From positions 1-64,000 of the forward strand of contig NC_021291.1 in the NCBI RefSeq assembly GCF_000319575.2: a stretch of 64,000 nt of DNA. Reading direction: 5' to 3'. Under the pieces are notes generated by a model. That model did not search any database, had not been told where the DNA came from, and saw only the letters and a program-made list of their open reading frames with translations. Below are positions 22,794 through 33,022 of the stretch, in pieces. The DNA is from Spiribacter salinus M19-40 (GTDB lineage: Bacteria > Pseudomonadota > Gammaproteobacteria > Nitrococcales > Nitrococcaceae). Position numbers and translations under genes: made by a program. Numbering within the stretch: the stretch's first letter is position 1; each line of letters begins with the position of its first letter.

Positions 22794-23182
22794 GTCGCTG
22801 TCCCTCCCTCACGCTGGTAGCCGGCCTCGGCGAGTGAGTCGAGGTAATCCTGCCAGTACTGCGATTGGTTTTCGCCCAGATCATAGAGCAGATCCCAGGA
22901 GTACAGGCCCGTGTTATGGCCGTCATCGAAATGGATCCGCAGGGCGTAGTGGCCCACCGGCTCGATGCGCGTGATGCCAACGGCGGTCTTGCCCACCTGG
23001 AGAACCGCCTGGCCTGGGCCGTGACCTCGGACCTCGGCTGAGGGTGAGTAGACCCGCAGGTATTCCGCCGAGAGCACAAAAGTCTGGCCGTCATCATAGT
23101 GCAGCTCAAGGGTTTTCGAGCCGCGATGCAGATGGATGTCGGTGGGCGTGTGCCCCGTGTCCCGGCGCTCGGGTCGTTTCAT
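22790..23182 (-). CDS. DUF971 domain protein
   Basis: The 130-residue protein consists of the DUF971 domain, also found at the N-terminus of gamma-butyrobetaine hydroxylase. Recognisable blocks are LELHYDDGQTFVLSAEYLRV, RIHFDDGHNTGLYSW and the ending YWQDYLDSL. Proteins of this kind sit next to hslVU and ubiE in many gammaproteobacteria; a role in iron-sulfur or iron handling has been proposed for relatives but is not shown by this sequence. It lies 7 bases from hslU and overlaps ubiE. Confidence 0.9.
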   Translation of the reverse strand: MKRPERRDTGHTPTDIHLHRGSKTLELHYDDGQTFVLSAEYLRVYSPSAEVRGHGPGQAVLQVGKTAVGITRIEPVGHYALRIHFDDGHNTGLYSWDLLYDLGENQSQYWQDYLDSLAEAGYQREGGTAT

Positions 23183-23189
23183 GACAGCC

Positions 23190-24515
23190 TCACAGGATGT
23201 AGCGACTCAGGTCCTCGTTATCGGCGAGGTCTGAGAGCTGGCGATCGACATAGGCGGCGTCCACGGTCACGGTCTGTTCACTGCGATCGGGGGCGGTGTA
23301 GGAGATCTCCTCGAGCAATCGCTCCATTACCGTGTGCAGGCGCCGGGCGCCGATGTTTTCCGTGCGCTCGTTTACCGCCCAGGCCACCTCCGCAATGCGG
23401 GCGACGCCATCGTCGGTGAACGTCAGCGTGACCCCCTCGGTGGCCAGTAGCGACTGGTACTGGCGAACCAGCGAGGCATCCGGCTCGGTGAGGATGCTGA
23501 CGAAGTCGCTGACGACCAGCGAGTCGAGTTCGACGCGAATGGGCAGGCGGCCCTGCAGTTCCGGGATCAAGTCCGAGGGCTTGGACAGATGAAACGCCCC
23601 GGAGGCGATGAACAGGATGTGATCGGTGTTGACCATGCCGTGCCGCGTGGACACCGTGCTGCCCTCTACCAGCGGCAGCAGATCGCGCTGGACCCCCTCG
23701 CGCGAGACGTCTCCGCCCGCACCCTGCTCGGCCCGCTTCGCGACCTTGTCGATTTCGTCGACAAACACGATTCCGCTCTGCTCGACGGCCTCGATGGCCT
23801 GTTGCTTGATTTCGTCATCGTTCACCAGCTTCGCGGCCTCTTCTTCGCGAAGCACCCGCCAGGCATCCGCAATGCGCAGGCGCTGACGCTGGCTCTGCTG
23901 GCCGCCCAGGTTCTGGAACATGCCCTGCAGCTGGCTGGTGAGCTGCTCCATGCCGGGCGGCGCCATGATGTCCATGCCAGCGGACTGGCCGCGGATGTCG
24001 ATTTCGATCTCGCGCTCGTCAAGCTCACCTTCGCGCAGTTTCTTGCGCATTTTCTGGCGCGTTGCATCCAGGCTGTCATCGGCTTCGCCGCCGCTGCGGG
24101 CCTGGGGCAGCAGCGCATCCAGGATGCGATCCTCGGCGGCGTCTTCTGCGCGATTGGCCTGGCGGGCCATCGCCTGCTCGCGCACCATTTTCAGGGCGTT
24201 GTCGGTCAGATCCCGGATGACCGATTCGACGTCGCGGCCGACGTAGCCGACTTCCGTAAACTTGGTGGCCTCGATCTTGATGAACGGGGCATTGGCGAGC
24301 CGCGCAAGGCGCCGGGCAATCTCGGTTTTGCCCACACCGGTCGGGCCAATCATGAGGATGTTCTTGGGCGTGATCTCCGGGCGCAGGCTCTCATCCACCT
24401 GCAGCCGGCGCCAGCGATTGCGCAATGCGTTGGCCACGGCGCGCTTGGCGTCACCTTGGCCGATAATGTGCTTGTCCAGCTCCTGGACAATCTCGCGGGG
24501 TGTCATTTCGCTCAT
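23190..24515 (-). CDS. hslU: ATP-dependent protease ATPase subunit HslU
   Basis: HslU is the hexameric AAA+ unfoldase that feeds proteins to the HslV peptidase. The 441-residue product has Walker [16 protein letters not shown], the pore motif GYVGRD, the I-domain in the middle, Walker [11 protein letters not shown] and the C-terminal tail EDLSRYIL that docks into HslV. It overlaps the hslV stop by an ATGA. Confidence 0.98.
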   Translation of the reverse strand: MSEMTPREIVQELDKHIIGQGDAKRAVANALRNRWRRLQVDESLRPEITPKNILMIGPTGVGKTEIARRLARLANAPFIKIEATKFTEVGYVGRDVESVIRDLTDNALKMVREQAMARQANRAEDAAEDRILDALLPQARSGGEADDSLDATRQKMRKKLREGELDEREIEIDIRGQSAGMDIMAPPGMEQLTSQLQGMFQNLGGQQSQRQRLRIADAWRVLREEEAAKLVNDDEIKQQAIEAVEQSGIVFVDEIDKVAKRAEQGAGGDVSREGVQRDLLPLVEGSTVSTRHGMVNTDHILFIASGAFHLSKPSDLIPELQGRLPIRVELDSLVVSDFVSILTEPDASLVRQYQSLLATEGVTLTFTDDGVARIAEVAWAVNERTENIGARRLHTVMERLLEEISYTAPDRSEQTVTVDAAYVDRQLSDLADNEDLSRYIL

Positions 24516-25063
24516 GAGCCTGCCTCGTCCCCCAGCGTTTCAATCGTCAGCGTGTGGTTGGTGTAGATGCAGATATCGGCGGCGATCCCCAGCGCCCGGC
24601 TGACGACCGCCTCGGCGCCCAGGTCGGTGTCGGCGACCAGGGCTTGTGCGGCGGCCTGGGCATAGCCCGCACCGGAGCCGATCGCCATGAGTTCCCGTTC
24701 GGGCTCCACGACATCGCCATTGCCAGACAGCATCAACAGTGCATTCTGGTCGGCGACCATCAGCAGGGCCTCTAGCCGGCGCAGGGCCCGATCCGAGCGC
24801 CAGTCCTTGGCCATTTCCACCGCGGCGCGGGTTAAATTGCCGCGGTGGCGCTCAAGCTGGCCTTCAAACCGCTCGAATAGCGTGAAGGCGTCGGCAGTTC
24901 CGCCGGCGAAACCCGCAAGGACCTGCTCGTGATACAGGCGCCGGACCTTGCGCGCGTTGCCCTTCATCACCGTATCGCCCAGGGTGACCTGACCGTCACC
25001 CCCCAGCGCGACCTGCCCGTGGCGACGGACGGCCAGAATGGTGGTGCCCTCGAATTGCTGCAC
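24512..25063 (-). CDS. hslV: ATP-dependent protease peptidase subunit HslV
   Basis: HslV is the proteasome-like dodecameric peptidase partner of HslU. The start is a GTG at 25063 with GGGAG six bases upstream, giving 183 residues; a longer frame to 25339 runs antisense-like into xerC and is unrelated. The catalytic Thr follows a six-residue propeptide (VQQFEG then TTILAVRR), so autoprocessing would be needed. GGDGQVTLG and AIGSGAGYA are family motifs. A TAGAAT sequence about 28 bases upstream could be part of a promoter separate from xerC. Confidence 0.96.
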   Translation of the reverse strand: MQQFEGTTILAVRRHGQVALGGDGQVTLGDTVMKGNARKVRRLYHEQVLAGFAGGTADAFTLFERFEGQLERHRGNLTRAAVEMAKDWRSDRALRRLEALLMVADQNALLMLSGNGDVVEPERELMAIGSGAGYAQAAAQALVADTDLGAEAVVSRALGIAADICIYTNHTLTIETLGDEAGS

Positions 25064-25118
25064 GGTTGTCTCCCGGCCTGAGTGGACCCGTATTCTAACG
25101 TAGCCGAAGCGGGTGGCG

Positions 25119-26042
25119 TTATCGGCGTCGGGCTCGCGGATGGGCCTGATCGTAGACCTCGGCCAGATGCTGGAAATCCAGATGGGTATAGATCTGCGTG
25201 GTACTGATATCAGCGTGGCCCAGGAGTTCCTGAACGGCCCGCAGATCACCACTGGATTCGAGTAGATGCGTGGCAAAGGCATGCCGCAGCATATGCGGAT
25301 GCACGGGCTGGTCGAGGCCTTGCCGGGTGGCCAGGGCATTGAGGCGTTGCTGGATCGCTCGGTGCGAGAGCCGTCGCCCGCGGCGGCTCACAAACAGCGC
25401 GGGCTCGTGCGCGGCGGCAAGCGTTGGCCGAACGGCGAGCCACTGCTGGATGGCTTCCCGAGCCTGTCGGCCCACCGGCACCACTCGCGTTCGCGCGCCT
25501 TTGCCCGTGACCCGCAGCGTCTGCGGTACGCCGCTCAACTCCGCGGCATCCAGGGCCGCGACTTCAGCAAGCCGCAGCCCCGAGCCATAAATAAGCTCAA
25601 AAAGGGCCTGATCGCGGCACGCGAGGCCAGCGTCGTTGCTATCCGATGCCGGCGCGGCGGGGGCATTGAGCAGTTGCGCGGTGGTGTCGACATCCAGCGT
25701 GGTGGGCAGCCGGCGGTGCTGGCGCGGCGCGCTGATGTCGGCCGCCGGGTCCAGGTTGGCTCGGCCTTCGCGCTGCAAGTAGCGGTACAGACCGCGCACC
25801 GCTGACAGCCGGCGTTGCAGCGAGCGCGGCCGCAACCCGCGTCGATGCCCCTGGGCGACCCACTGGCGGACGTGATCGGCGCGCACGTCACGCCAGTCAC
25901 TGATGCCCGTGCGGCTCAGCCAGTCAGCGAAGGCGTTGAGATCGCGCGCGTAATGTTGACGGGTGAGTGTGGCGAGGCGGCGTTCATCGCGCAGATGCGC
26001 CAGATAGTCATCAAGGACAGAGGCGAGCGACTCGGCGCTCAA
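25119..26042 (-). CDS. xerC: Tyrosine recombinase XerC
   Basis: XerC with XerD resolves chromosome dimers at dif. The 307-residue protein has the N-terminal SAM-like core-binding domain and the catalytic domain with Arg in [10 protein letters not shown], the [12 protein letters not shown] box, His in LGHADIS and the nucleophile Tyr in TTQIYTH. The start is a TTG at 26042 overlapping the DUF484 stop, with GGGGAG upstream. The dapF-DUF484-xerC order is the standard gammaproteobacterial one. Confidence 0.95.
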   Translation of the reverse strand: MSAESLASVLDDYLAHLRDERRLATLTRQHYARDLNAFADWLSRTGISDWRDVRADHVRQWVAQGHRRGLRPRSLQRRLSAVRGLYRYLQREGRANLDPAADISAPRQHRRLPTTLDVDTTAQLLNAPAAPASDSNDAGLACRDQALFELIYGSGLRLAEVAALDAAELSGVPQTLRVTGKGARTRVVPVGRQAREAIQQWLAVRPTLAAAHEPALFVSRRGRRLSHRAIQQRLNALATRQGLDQPVHPHMLRHAFATHLLESSGDLRAVQELLGHADISTTQIYTHLDFQHLAEVYDQAHPRARRR

Positions 26043-26749
26043 GCGCGCTCCCCAGGCAGGGCGCGACGAAGCACCCGCGCCACCAAAGCACCGAGCTGGC
26101 CGAGAAAGATGGTGCCCTGCTCGTCGTGATAGCGCTCGGGGTCGCGGCTGCCAATTGCAATAAAGCCCCGCAGCGGGGGTTCATCCAACGGGATCACGGC
26201 CACCGAGGCCAGGCCTTCGGCCTGGTCACCAAAGATCAGGCCAAAGCGGTCGACATCGAAATGTCCGAGCACCGGGGTGCTGCCGGGGAAGTGTTCTTCC
26301 AGCTGGAGGGCCTCAGGATCGTCAGCGGCCAATACGGGGACGCCGGCCGCGGCGAGGTCATTGCCGATTAACAGCACCTGGACCACGTCGGCTCGAAAGT
26401 CCTGCCGCAGCCCGTCCCGAAGCGCGACCAGAGCCCCCTCGAGGTCATCCGCGGCCAGCAGCTCCAGCGTGAATCGGTGCAGCTGTTCGGCGACCCGGTC
26501 ATTGTCGCGGGCGATGTACAGCAAATGGTCGAGGCGCTGAGAGAGTTCGCGCGCCTCTTCGCGCAGAATGGCCACCTGGTATTCGATCAGCGAAACAGCG
26601 CCCTCACCTGACTGATGAGGAACATCCAGTGCGGCGAGCACATCCTGGTGGCGGCGCAGCAAATCCGGGTGGGCGCGCAGATAGTCCAGTACCTGCTGCT
26701 CGTCGAGTGTCGCGCCCGTGGGGGCGGATTCTGGTGTTTGACTGCTCAT
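26039..26749 (-). CDS. DUF484 family GAF-like protein
   Basis: The 236-residue protein has the DUF484 N-terminus (VLDYLRAHPDLLRRHQDVLAAL), a coiled-coil segment around residues 60-90 and a GAF-like C-terminal half with IGSRDPERYHDEQGTIFLGQLG. The family lies between dapF and xerC in gammaproteobacteria (yigA position in E. coli) and has no firm function. Overlaps with both neighbours suggest coupled translation. Confidence 0.92.
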   Translation of the reverse strand: MSSQTPESAPTGATLDEQQVLDYLRAHPDLLRRHQDVLAALDVPHQSGEGAVSLIEYQVAILREEARELSQRLDHLLYIARDNDRVAEQLHRFTLELLAADDLEGALVALRDGLRQDFRADVVQVLLIGNDLAAAGVPVLAADDPEALQLEEHFPGSTPVLGHFDVDRFGLIFGDQAEGLASVAVIPLDEPPLRGFIAIGSRDPERYHDEQGTIFLGQLGALVARVLRRALPGERA

Positions 26750-27585
26750 GCCTCTCCTGCCGGTAGCCTGCCATCAAAGACCGTCTCGGCCGGGCCGGTC
26801 ATCCACAGCGATTGGTCCTTGCCTGGCCAGTGTACCACCAGCTGGCCGCCCGTCAGGTCGACCTGCACACGGGGCTCGAGCCAGCCATTGATGATGCCGA
26901 CGGCGACCGCGGCACAGGCGCCGGTACCGCAGGCCAGCGTCTCGCCGGCGCCGCGTTCGTAGACGCGCAGCTGGATGTGGTCGCGGCCCATGATGGCCAT
27001 AAACCCGACATTGGCGCGATTGGGAAACGCCGGGTGATGTTCGATGACCGGGCCAAGGCGGCTGACTGGCGCCGTCGTCACCGCATCGACACGCAGCACG
27101 GCGTGCGGATTGCCCATGGAGACAACGCCGAGCTGGACGGTCTCGCCCTCGACCACCAGCGGATAGAGCGGCGCGGGTGCCTCGGCCTGAAACGGCACGG
27201 CAGCGGGCTCAAGCACCGGAATGCCCATGTCCACCTGCATCAGCCCCTCGTCTGTTGGGGTGACGCGGGTGAGCCCCGAGACGGTCTCTAACGTGATCGT
27301 GGCGGCTGGTGCAAGGCCGCGGTCGATAAGAAAACGTGCCAGGCAGCGGACCCCGTTGCCGCAATGCTCTACTTCCTCGCCATCCCGGTTCCAGATCCGG
27401 TAGCGAAAGTCGGCGGTGGTGCCGAGCGCGGGTTCCGCGACCAGGACCTGGTCGCAGCCCACGCCATACCGCCGGTCGGCAATCTGCCGGACGCGCTCGG
27501 CATCCAGGTGGACCGGCGTGCTGATCCCGTCGATGACCACAAAGTCGTTGCCAAGCCCCTGCATCTTGGTAAACGTGAGGCTCAT
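26746..27585 (-). CDS. dapF: Diaminopimelate epimerase
   Basis: DapF converts LL- to meso-diaminopimelate for lysine and peptidoglycan synthesis. The 279-residue product begins MSLTFTKMQGLGNDFVVIDG; the two catalytic cysteines are in HCGNGVRCLARF and in LACGTGACAA. The ATG overlaps the lysA stop (ATGA) and is preceded by GGAGG. lysA and dapF therefore form a coupled end of the lysine pathway. Confidence 0.97.
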   Translation of the reverse strand: MSLTFTKMQGLGNDFVVIDGISTPVHLDAERVRQIADRRYGVGCDQVLVAEPALGTTADFRYRIWNRDGEEVEHCGNGVRCLARFLIDRGLAPAATITLETVSGLTRVTPTDEGLMQVDMGIPVLEPAAVPFQAEAPAPLYPLVVEGETVQLGVVSMGNPHAVLRVDAVTTAPVSRLGPVIEHHPAFPNRANVGFMAIMGRDHIQLRVYERGAGETLACGTGACAAVAVGIINGWLEPRVQVDLTGGQLVVHWPGKDQSLWMTGPAETVFDGRLPAGEA

Positions 27586-28826
27586 GGCGCCTCCAGGAGG
27601 TGCTCGCCGCGCCAGAGGTCATCCACGCGCTCGCGCGCTCGGATCAGATGGGCCTCGGCGCCGTCGACCAGCACCTCGGCCGGGCGGGGCCGGGCGTTGT
27701 ATTGCGAGGCCATCACAAACCCGTAGGCACCGGCATCGAAGATAGCGACCAGGGCACCCGGGCTCAGGGCAAGCGCGCGCTCGCGCCCAAGGACATCCGC
27801 GGTCTCGCACACGGGGCCGACCACGTCATACAGCCGGGTTTCATCGGCGGTCGTGTTGACGGCTTCGATGCGCTGCCAGGCGTCGTAGAGCGCCGGGCGC
27901 AACAGGTCCGTCATGGCGGCATCGACAATGGCGAAATCCCGGTGCCCAGGCTTGAGGTACTCCACCCTGGAGACGAGCAGGCCCGCTGCGCCAACGATGG
28001 CGCGGCCCGGCTCCATCAGTACACGCTGCGGCCGGTCCTTGAGCAGTGCGCCGAGTGACTCGGCCAGGGCGGCGGGGCTCGGTGGCGTCTCGTTTTCGTA
28101 GCGAATGCCCAGCCCCCCACCAATATCGAGGTGCTTGAGTGGCAAGCCCTGCTCGGCCAGCCGATCGACGAGGGCCAGGCTGCGAGACAGGGCATCGGCC
28201 AGGGGTTCAAGTTCGGTGAGCTGCGAGCCGATGTGGAAGTCGAGTCCCTCCACGCGCAGGCCCGGTCGCTCCGCCGCCCGGGTATACACGGCCTCGGCGG
28301 CATGAATGTCGATGCCGAACTTGTTATCGCGCAGTCCCGTTGAAATATAGGGATGCGTACGGGCATCGACATCGGGGTTGACGCGCAGAGAGACGGGCGC
28401 CTCGCGGCCAAGCCGCGTCGCGACCTCACTCAGGCGCTCGAGCTCGGATTCCGACTCCACGTTAAAGGCCAGAATGCCCACCTCAAGCGCGCGCTCGATC
28501 TCTGCCGTTGTCTTGCCAACGCCAGAGAACACCACGCGACCCGGGTCGCCACCGGCTTGGAGGACCCGCTCGAGCTCGCCCCCCGAGACGATGTCAAAGC
28601 CGCTGCCGAGGCGGGCAAGGAGCTGGAGGATAGCCAGGCTGCCGTTGGCCTTCACGGCATAGCAAATCAGGTGGTCGCGGTCGGCGAAGGCGGCATCGTA
28701 AGCGCGCCAGGCCGATTCGATCGCCGCGCGGGAGTAAACGTACAAAGGCGTGCCAAAGCGCGCGGCCAGGTCATCGACCGCGCAGTCTTCAACGGTGAGC
28801 GTGCCGTGCTGGCGCGAAAAGCTCAC
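27582..28826 (-). CDS. lysA: Diaminopimelate decarboxylase
   Basis: LysA decarboxylates meso-diaminopimelate to lysine with pyridoxal phosphate. The 414-residue protein has the PLP Lys in CYAVKANGSLAIL, the glycine-rich phosphate-binding region HLDIGGGLGI and the substrate/PLP motif GPVCETADVLG. It starts with GTG at 28826, overlapping the lptM stop (GTGA), and has GGAGGG just upstream. Confidence 0.97.
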   Translation of the reverse strand: MSFSRQHGTLTVEDCAVDDLAARFGTPLYVYSRAAIESAWRAYDAAFADRDHLICYAVKANGSLAILQLLARLGSGFDIVSGGELERVLQAGGDPGRVVFSGVGKTTAEIERALEVGILAFNVESESELERLSEVATRLGREAPVSLRVNPDVDARTHPYISTGLRDNKFGIDIHAAEAVYTRAAERPGLRVEGLDFHIGSQLTELEPLADALSRSLALVDRLAEQGLPLKHLDIGGGLGIRYENETPPSPAALAESLGALLKDRPQRVLMEPGRAIVGAAGLLVSRVEYLKPGHRDFAIVDAAMTDLLRPALYDAWQRIEAVNTTADETRLYDVVGPVCETADVLGRERALALSPGALVAIFDAGAYGFVMASQYNARPRPAEVLVDGAEAHLIRARERVDDLWRGEHLLEAP

Positions 28827-28948
28827 TGGCCCTCCGCGGTGTCTTCACTCGCCTGGTCGTCGGGTAGAAATAGATCACCCTTGACGCCGCAGCCAGCCAG
28901 GCTGAGCAGCAGAATGAAAAGCAGTGTGCCCAGTGCACGATGGATCAT
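28823..28948 (-). CDS. lptM: LPS-assembly lipoprotein LptM (YifL)
   Basis: This 41-residue lipoprotein has a signal peptide with lipobox LAGC and then the family core CGVKGDLFLP, followed by an acidic tail. LptM binds and helps oxidative maturation of the LptD/E outer-membrane translocon. It sits directly upstream of lysA-dapF, where yifL lies in enterics, and its stop overlaps the lysA GTG. The length and lipobox are diagnostic despite the small size. Confidence 0.88.
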   Translation of the reverse strand: MIHRALGTLLFILLLSLAGCGVKGDLFLPDDQASEDTAEGQ

Positions 28949-29031
28949 GGCGGACTCCGGTACAGCCGATTCCACAGTATAACGGCTGTGGGCGACGTTT
29001 TCGGCCCCTGTGCGTTACGCTATGCTGCATC

Positions 29032-29703
29032 ATGACCGATTCAAAACTTCAAACGGTGGAGGTTGGCCCGGCTGGAGCCAAGGCCAGTGTGCTCTGGCTG
29101 CACGGCCTGGGGGCCAGTGGGCACGACTTCGAGCCCATTGTCCCGGAGCTTGGTCTACCCGCGGACGCGCCGGTCCGGTTTGTCTTTCCGCATGCCCCGG
29201 AGCGGCCCGTTACGCTTAATGGCGGCATGGTGATGCCCGCGTGGTATGACATCTACGGACTGACCGCCGGCACCCCGCAGGACGAACAGGGCCTGGACGA
29301 GGCGGCCGGGTGGATCGCGGCGCTGATCGAGCGGGAGGCCGAACGGGGCGTACCGGCTGAACGGCTGGTGCTGGCCGGGTTCTCCCAGGGCGGTGCCGTC
29401 GCGTTGCACGCGGGGCTGCGCTTTGCTGGCGGGCTTGCCGGCATCATGGGCCTGTCCACGTATCTGCCGCTGGCAGATCACTTGTCCCAGGCGCGTGCGG
29501 CGGCCCACCGTGATACCCCGATTTTCCTTGCCCATGGCGAGTATGACGGGGTCCTGGGGATCGAGCTGGGCACGGCGTCGCGGGACGCGCTGGCGGGCCT
29601 TGGCTATCCCGTTGAATGGCACGCCTATCCCATGGAGCACCAGGTGTGCCTGGAAGAGATTCAGGCGATCGGCGTCTGGTTGCGACAGGTGCTGGCGCTT
29701 TAG
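29032..29703 (+). CDS. Alpha/beta-hydrolase carboxylesterase (acyl-protein thioesterase-like)
   Basis: The 223-residue cytoplasmic hydrolase matches the carboxylesterase 2/phospholipase family: [13 protein letters not shown], the nucleophile Ser in [10 protein letters not shown], Asp in AHGEYDGVL and His in PMEHQVC. Physiological substrates are not known. The ATG at 29032 follows TATGCT (29021-29026) by about five bases and has no ribosome site, so the message may be leaderless. A longer frame to 28924 crosses the divergent lptM start and is unlikely. Confidence 0.9.
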   Translation: MTDSKLQTVEVGPAGAKASVLWLHGLGASGHDFEPIVPELGLPADAPVRFVFPHAPERPVTLNGGMVMPAWYDIYGLTAGTPQDEQGLDEAAGWIAALIEREAERGVPAERLVLAGFSQGGAVALHAGLRFAGGLAGIMGLSTYLPLADHLSQARAAAHRDTPIFLAHGEYDGVLGIELGTASRDALAGLGYPVEWHAYPMEHQVCLEEIQAIGVWLRQVLAL

Positions 29704-31094
29704 TCGCCGGCCAGTCGGGCGCGTGCGGCTGCCACCTGCTGATGGACCTGGGCGGGCGCGGTGCCGCCGAGGTGATCGCGGGCGGCCATTGAGCCGTCCA
29801 CCGTCAGCACCGCGTACACGTCGCTCGCAATATGCTCGCTGAAGCCCTGCAGGGTCTCCAGAGAGAGGTCTGACAAGTCCTCCCCGTGCTGGACGCCGTA
29901 GGCAACCGCTTCGCCAACAATCGCGTGAGCATCCCGAAAGGGCACACCCTTGCGGACCAGATAGTCCGCCAGGTCGGTGGCCGTGGCAAAGCCCGCCCGG
30001 GCGGCCTGCCGTGTCCGTTCACGATTGACGCTCAGGGCAGGCACCATGTCGCCGAATGCGCGCAGGCTGTCATGCAGCGCGTCCGCGGCATCAAACAACG
30101 GCTCCTTGTCTTCCTGATTGTCGCGGTTGTACGCGAGGGGCTGGCCTTTCATCAGGGTGAGCAGTGTGTTGAGGGCGCCATGGACGCGGGCGGATTTGCC
30201 ACGGACCAGTTCGGCGACATCCGGATTTTTCTTTTGCGGCATGATCGAGCTGCCGGTACAGAAGCGATCGGGTAGCTCAATGAAGCCGGTCAGCGGCGAA
30301 GCCCACAGGACGAGCTCTTCGGCCATCCGGGAGAGATGCGTCATTGTCAGCGCAGCCGCCGAGACAAACTCGATGGCAAAGTCGCGATCCGACACCGCAT
30401 CCAGGGAGTTGCGGGTGGGCGCCTCGAAACCCAGTTCTGCGCAGGTCTGCTCGCGGTCAATGGCGAAGGTGGTGCCCGCCAGGGCCGCCGAGCCCAGTGG
30501 CGACTGATTGACCCGCACCCGGGCGTCGGCAAGCCGCGCCTCGTCGCGCACCAGCATTTCGTACCAGGCCAGCATGTGGTGGCCAAAGCTCACCGGCTGA
30601 GCGACCTGCAGGTGGGTAAAGCCGGGCATGACGGTGTCGGCCTCGCGCTCGGCCAGATTCACCAGGCCCGCCTGAAAATGCCGCAGCAGGTGGGTCGCCT
30701 CATCGATCGCTTCCCGAAGCCACAGCCGCACGTCCGTCGCGATCTGGTCATTGCGTGAGCGGCCGGTATGCAAGCGCTTGCCGGCATCCCCGATGCGCGC
30801 GGTCAGGCGCGCTTCGATGTTCATGTGCACGTCTTCAAGGGCGGGGTCCCAGGGGAACTCGCCGGCCTCGATCTCGGCGGCAATCGCCGCCAGGCCGTCG
30901 ATGATGGCGGTCGCATCCGCTTCGCTGAGCACACCGCAGCGGGCGAGCATGCGGGCATGGGCCTGGGAGCCCCGGATGTCCTGCCGGTAGAGCCGCCGAT
31001 CGTAGTGTTCCGAGGCCGTGAAGGCCGCGACGAAGTCATCGGTTGCTTCGCTAAAGCGCCCGCCCCACATCCCTTTGCTGTCTGCCTTGCTCAT
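29700..31094 (-). CDS. argH: Argininosuccinate lyase
   Basis: ArgH splits argininosuccinate into arginine and fumarate. The 464-residue product has the fumarase/ASL signature [12 protein letters not shown] with the catalytic Ser, plus [16 protein letters not shown] at the N-terminus and [18 protein letters not shown]. The ATG at 31094 is preferred over a TTG one codon upstream. It is divergent from the LytTR regulator and hemC genes, the arrangement seen in Pseudomonas (argH / algZ-algR-hemC), and its stop overlaps that of the convergent esterase. Confidence 0.97.
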   Translation of the reverse strand: MSKADSKGMWGGRFSEATDDFVAAFTASEHYDRRLYRQDIRGSQAHARMLARCGVLSEADATAIIDGLAAIAAEIEAGEFPWDPALEDVHMNIEARLTARIGDAGKRLHTGRSRNDQIATDVRLWLREAIDEATHLLRHFQAGLVNLAEREADTVMPGFTHLQVAQPVSFGHHMLAWYEMLVRDEARLADARVRVNQSPLGSAALAGTTFAIDREQTCAELGFEAPTRNSLDAVSDRDFAIEFVSAAALTMTHLSRMAEELVLWASPLTGFIELPDRFCTGSSIMPQKKNPDVAELVRGKSARVHGALNTLLTLMKGQPLAYNRDNQEDKEPLFDAADALHDSLRAFGDMVPALSVNRERTRQAARAGFATATDLADYLVRKGVPFRDAHAIVGEAVAYGVQHGEDLSDLSLETLQGFSEHIASDVYAVLTVDGSMAARDHLGGTAPAQVHQQVAAARARLAGD

Positions 31095-31274
31095 CAACGC
31101 GTTCCGACGTGTCTGCTCGATGCCGGCAGTATACCAGCCGGCCTGGCGTATCGCCGGATGCCGCGGGTGTGAACCGTTTGGCGTTTATTTGCGGCGCGCT
31201 TGCGCATATTAGGCGCCTCACGCCGCCGCCCGGCGGTTTGCATTCCACCGCTTTAGAACGAAAGAGGCCGATTG

Positions 31275-32012
31275 ATGAAGATTGTGATTGCCTGTAGCAA
31301 CGACGCGCTGCGTCACCGCCTTGCCCGACTGGTTGCGACGGGCCCGATGGGCCGGGTGACCGCGGTGCTCGACGAGCCTGAGGACGCTATCGAGCGCCAC
31401 CAGGCCGACCCCGCCGCCGTCATTTTGCTGGGCATGTTCGAAGAGGCCGACCTGCAGATCGCGCTGGCGCTAAGCCAGACACCGGTGCCCCCGGCGATTC
31501 TGCCGGCGACGTCATTGCAGGCGCCGGTCCTCAGCACCCTGGAAGAGGCTGGTATCGACCATATCCTTGACTATGTTCAGCCGGAGCGCCTGGCGGCGGC
31601 GCTGAATCAGGCCGAGCCGTTGACTCGGGGTCAGGTGGCCGCGCTACAGGGCGGCCGGCATGCCAGTCATCGCCGGCATATTCTCTGTCGGCGGCGGGCG
31701 GGCCTTGGTCTCATCCCCGTCAACGACGTGCGCTACTTCATGGCAGACCACAAATACGTCACCGTCCAGCATGATGACGGCGAGGACCTGATTGAGGACT
31801 CACTGTGTCAGCTCGAAGCGGAATTCGGCCCGCGCTTTCTGCGCGTACACCGCAGCGCCCTGGTGGCGCGTGACAGCCTGCGAGGCCTCGAAAAGGACCT
31901 CTACGGCCAGACCCACGCGCTGATTGACGGGATGGCGACCCGTGTTCCGGTCAGTCGGCGCCGGCTACCGGCCGTACGCCGCTGGCTACGCGAGGCGTCC
32001 ACCCCCAGCTGA
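31275..32012 (+). CDS. AlgR-like LytTR regulator with degenerate receiver domain
   Basis: The C-terminal half is a LytTR DNA-binding domain close to AlgR: FMADHKYVTVQHDDGE and RVHRSALVARDSL. The N-terminal half aligns with a receiver domain but has lost its chemistry: the acidic pair is Cys7-Ser8, the phospho-Asp position is Gly53 (in VILLGMFEEA), and the Lys-Pro switch is Asp-Tyr (near 99). It occupies the algR position before hemC, but the kinase gene algZ normally between argH and algR is absent. AAAGAGG precedes the ATG at 31275. It likely acts without phosphorylation; targets are unknown. Confidence 0.88.
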   Translation: MKIVIACSNDALRHRLARLVATGPMGRVTAVLDEPEDAIERHQADPAAVILLGMFEEADLQIALALSQTPVPPAILPATSLQAPVLSTLEEAGIDHILDYVQPERLAAALNQAEPLTRGQVAALQGGRHASHRRHILCRRRAGLGLIPVNDVRYFMADHKYVTVQHDDGEDLIEDSLCQLEAEFGPRFLRVHRSALVARDSLRGLEKDLYGQTHALIDGMATRVPVSRRRLPAVRRWLREASTPS

Positions 32013-32098
32013 ACGTTGGCCGGGCGGCGTCGGCACGGTATGGTTGCGGCAGATCCACTCGGGCCCGCCGCGGCCGCCGACCTAAACAGCACGATGCC

Positions 32099-33022
32099 AT
32101 GTCAATTGATCACCTGCGTATTGCGACGCGTCGCAGTCCCCTCGCGCTCTGGCAGGCCGAGCACGTCGCCGAGCGGCTGCGTCAGCACCACCCCGGGCTC
32201 CATGTCGAGTTGGTGGGCATGTCCACCCGTGGTGACGAGATCACCGACCGGCCGTTAATGGCCGTGGGTGGCAAGGCCTTGTTCGTCAAAGCTCTGGAAG
32301 AGGGCATGCTCGAAGGTCGCGCCGATATTGCCGTGCACTCCATGAAAGATGTGCCCGCCGTGGTGCCAGACGCCTTTCGTCTGCCGGTTATCCTCGATCG
32401 GGATGACCCCTGTGATGCCTTCATTTCCACGCACTATGCCGATGTCAGCGAGCTACCGGCCGGCGCTCGGGTCGGCACCGCGAGCCTGCGACGGGAATGC
32501 CAGTTACGGGAGCGCCGGCCCGATCTTCAAATCGAATCCCTGCGCGGTAATGTCCAGACACGCCTGGGCCGTCTCGAGTCGGGCGACTTTGATGCCATCG
32601 TGCTTGCGGCCTCGGGTTTGCGCCGCCTGGGCATGGCAGAGCGGATCACCCGCATCATGCCCCCGGCGGACAGCCTGCCGGCGGTCGGCCAGGGGGCGCT
32701 TGGCATCGAGTGCCGCGCGGGCGATGCCGAGGTCGAAGCCCTGATTACCGCGTTGGACGACCGCGACACCCATGACCGCGTCGCCGCAGAGCGCGCCGTT
32801 AACACCCGCCTGGAGGGCAGTTGTCATGTGCCGCTGGCCGCGTATGCGGAGCTGGCGGGCGATTCGCTGTGGCTGCGGGCCCTGGTCTCGAGCCGGGACG
32901 GGCAGCGGGTGCTTCGGGCCGAGGGCCGCGCACCGCGGGCCGAGGGACCGGCCCTGGGGCTCTCTCTGGCGGAAGATTTGCTGGCACGGGGCGCTGGCGA
33001 GATTCTGGCAGAAGTGCATTGA
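32099..33022 (+). CDS. hemC: Porphobilinogen deaminase
   Basis: HemC joins four porphobilinogens into hydroxymethylbilane. The 307-residue product begins with LRIATRRSPLALWQA and has VHSMKDVP, GTASLRRECQL and the Cys that carries the dipyrromethane cofactor in LEGSCHVPL. It is followed by hemD in a TTGA overlap, so hemC-hemD-hemX-hemY form one translationally coupled unit. Confidence 0.97.
   Translation: MSIDHLRIATRRSPLALWQAEHVAERLRQHHPGLHVELVGMSTRGDEITDRPLMAVGGKALFVKALEEGMLEGRADIAVHSMKDVPAVVPDAFRLPVILDRDDPCDAFISTHYADVSELPAGARVGTASLRRECQLRERRPDLQIESLRGNVQTRLGRLESGDFDAIVLAASGLRRLGMAERITRIMPPADSLPAVGQGALGIECRAGDAEVEALITALDDRDTHDRVAAERAVNTRLEGSCHVPLAAYAELAGDSLWLRALVSSRDGQRVLRAEGRAPRAEGPALGLSLAEDLLARGAGEILAEVH

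Noticed and set aside
31200-31240. GC-rich hairpin upstream of the LytTR gene as a terminator
   Set aside because: The stem is only about five base pairs and lacks a T-run.
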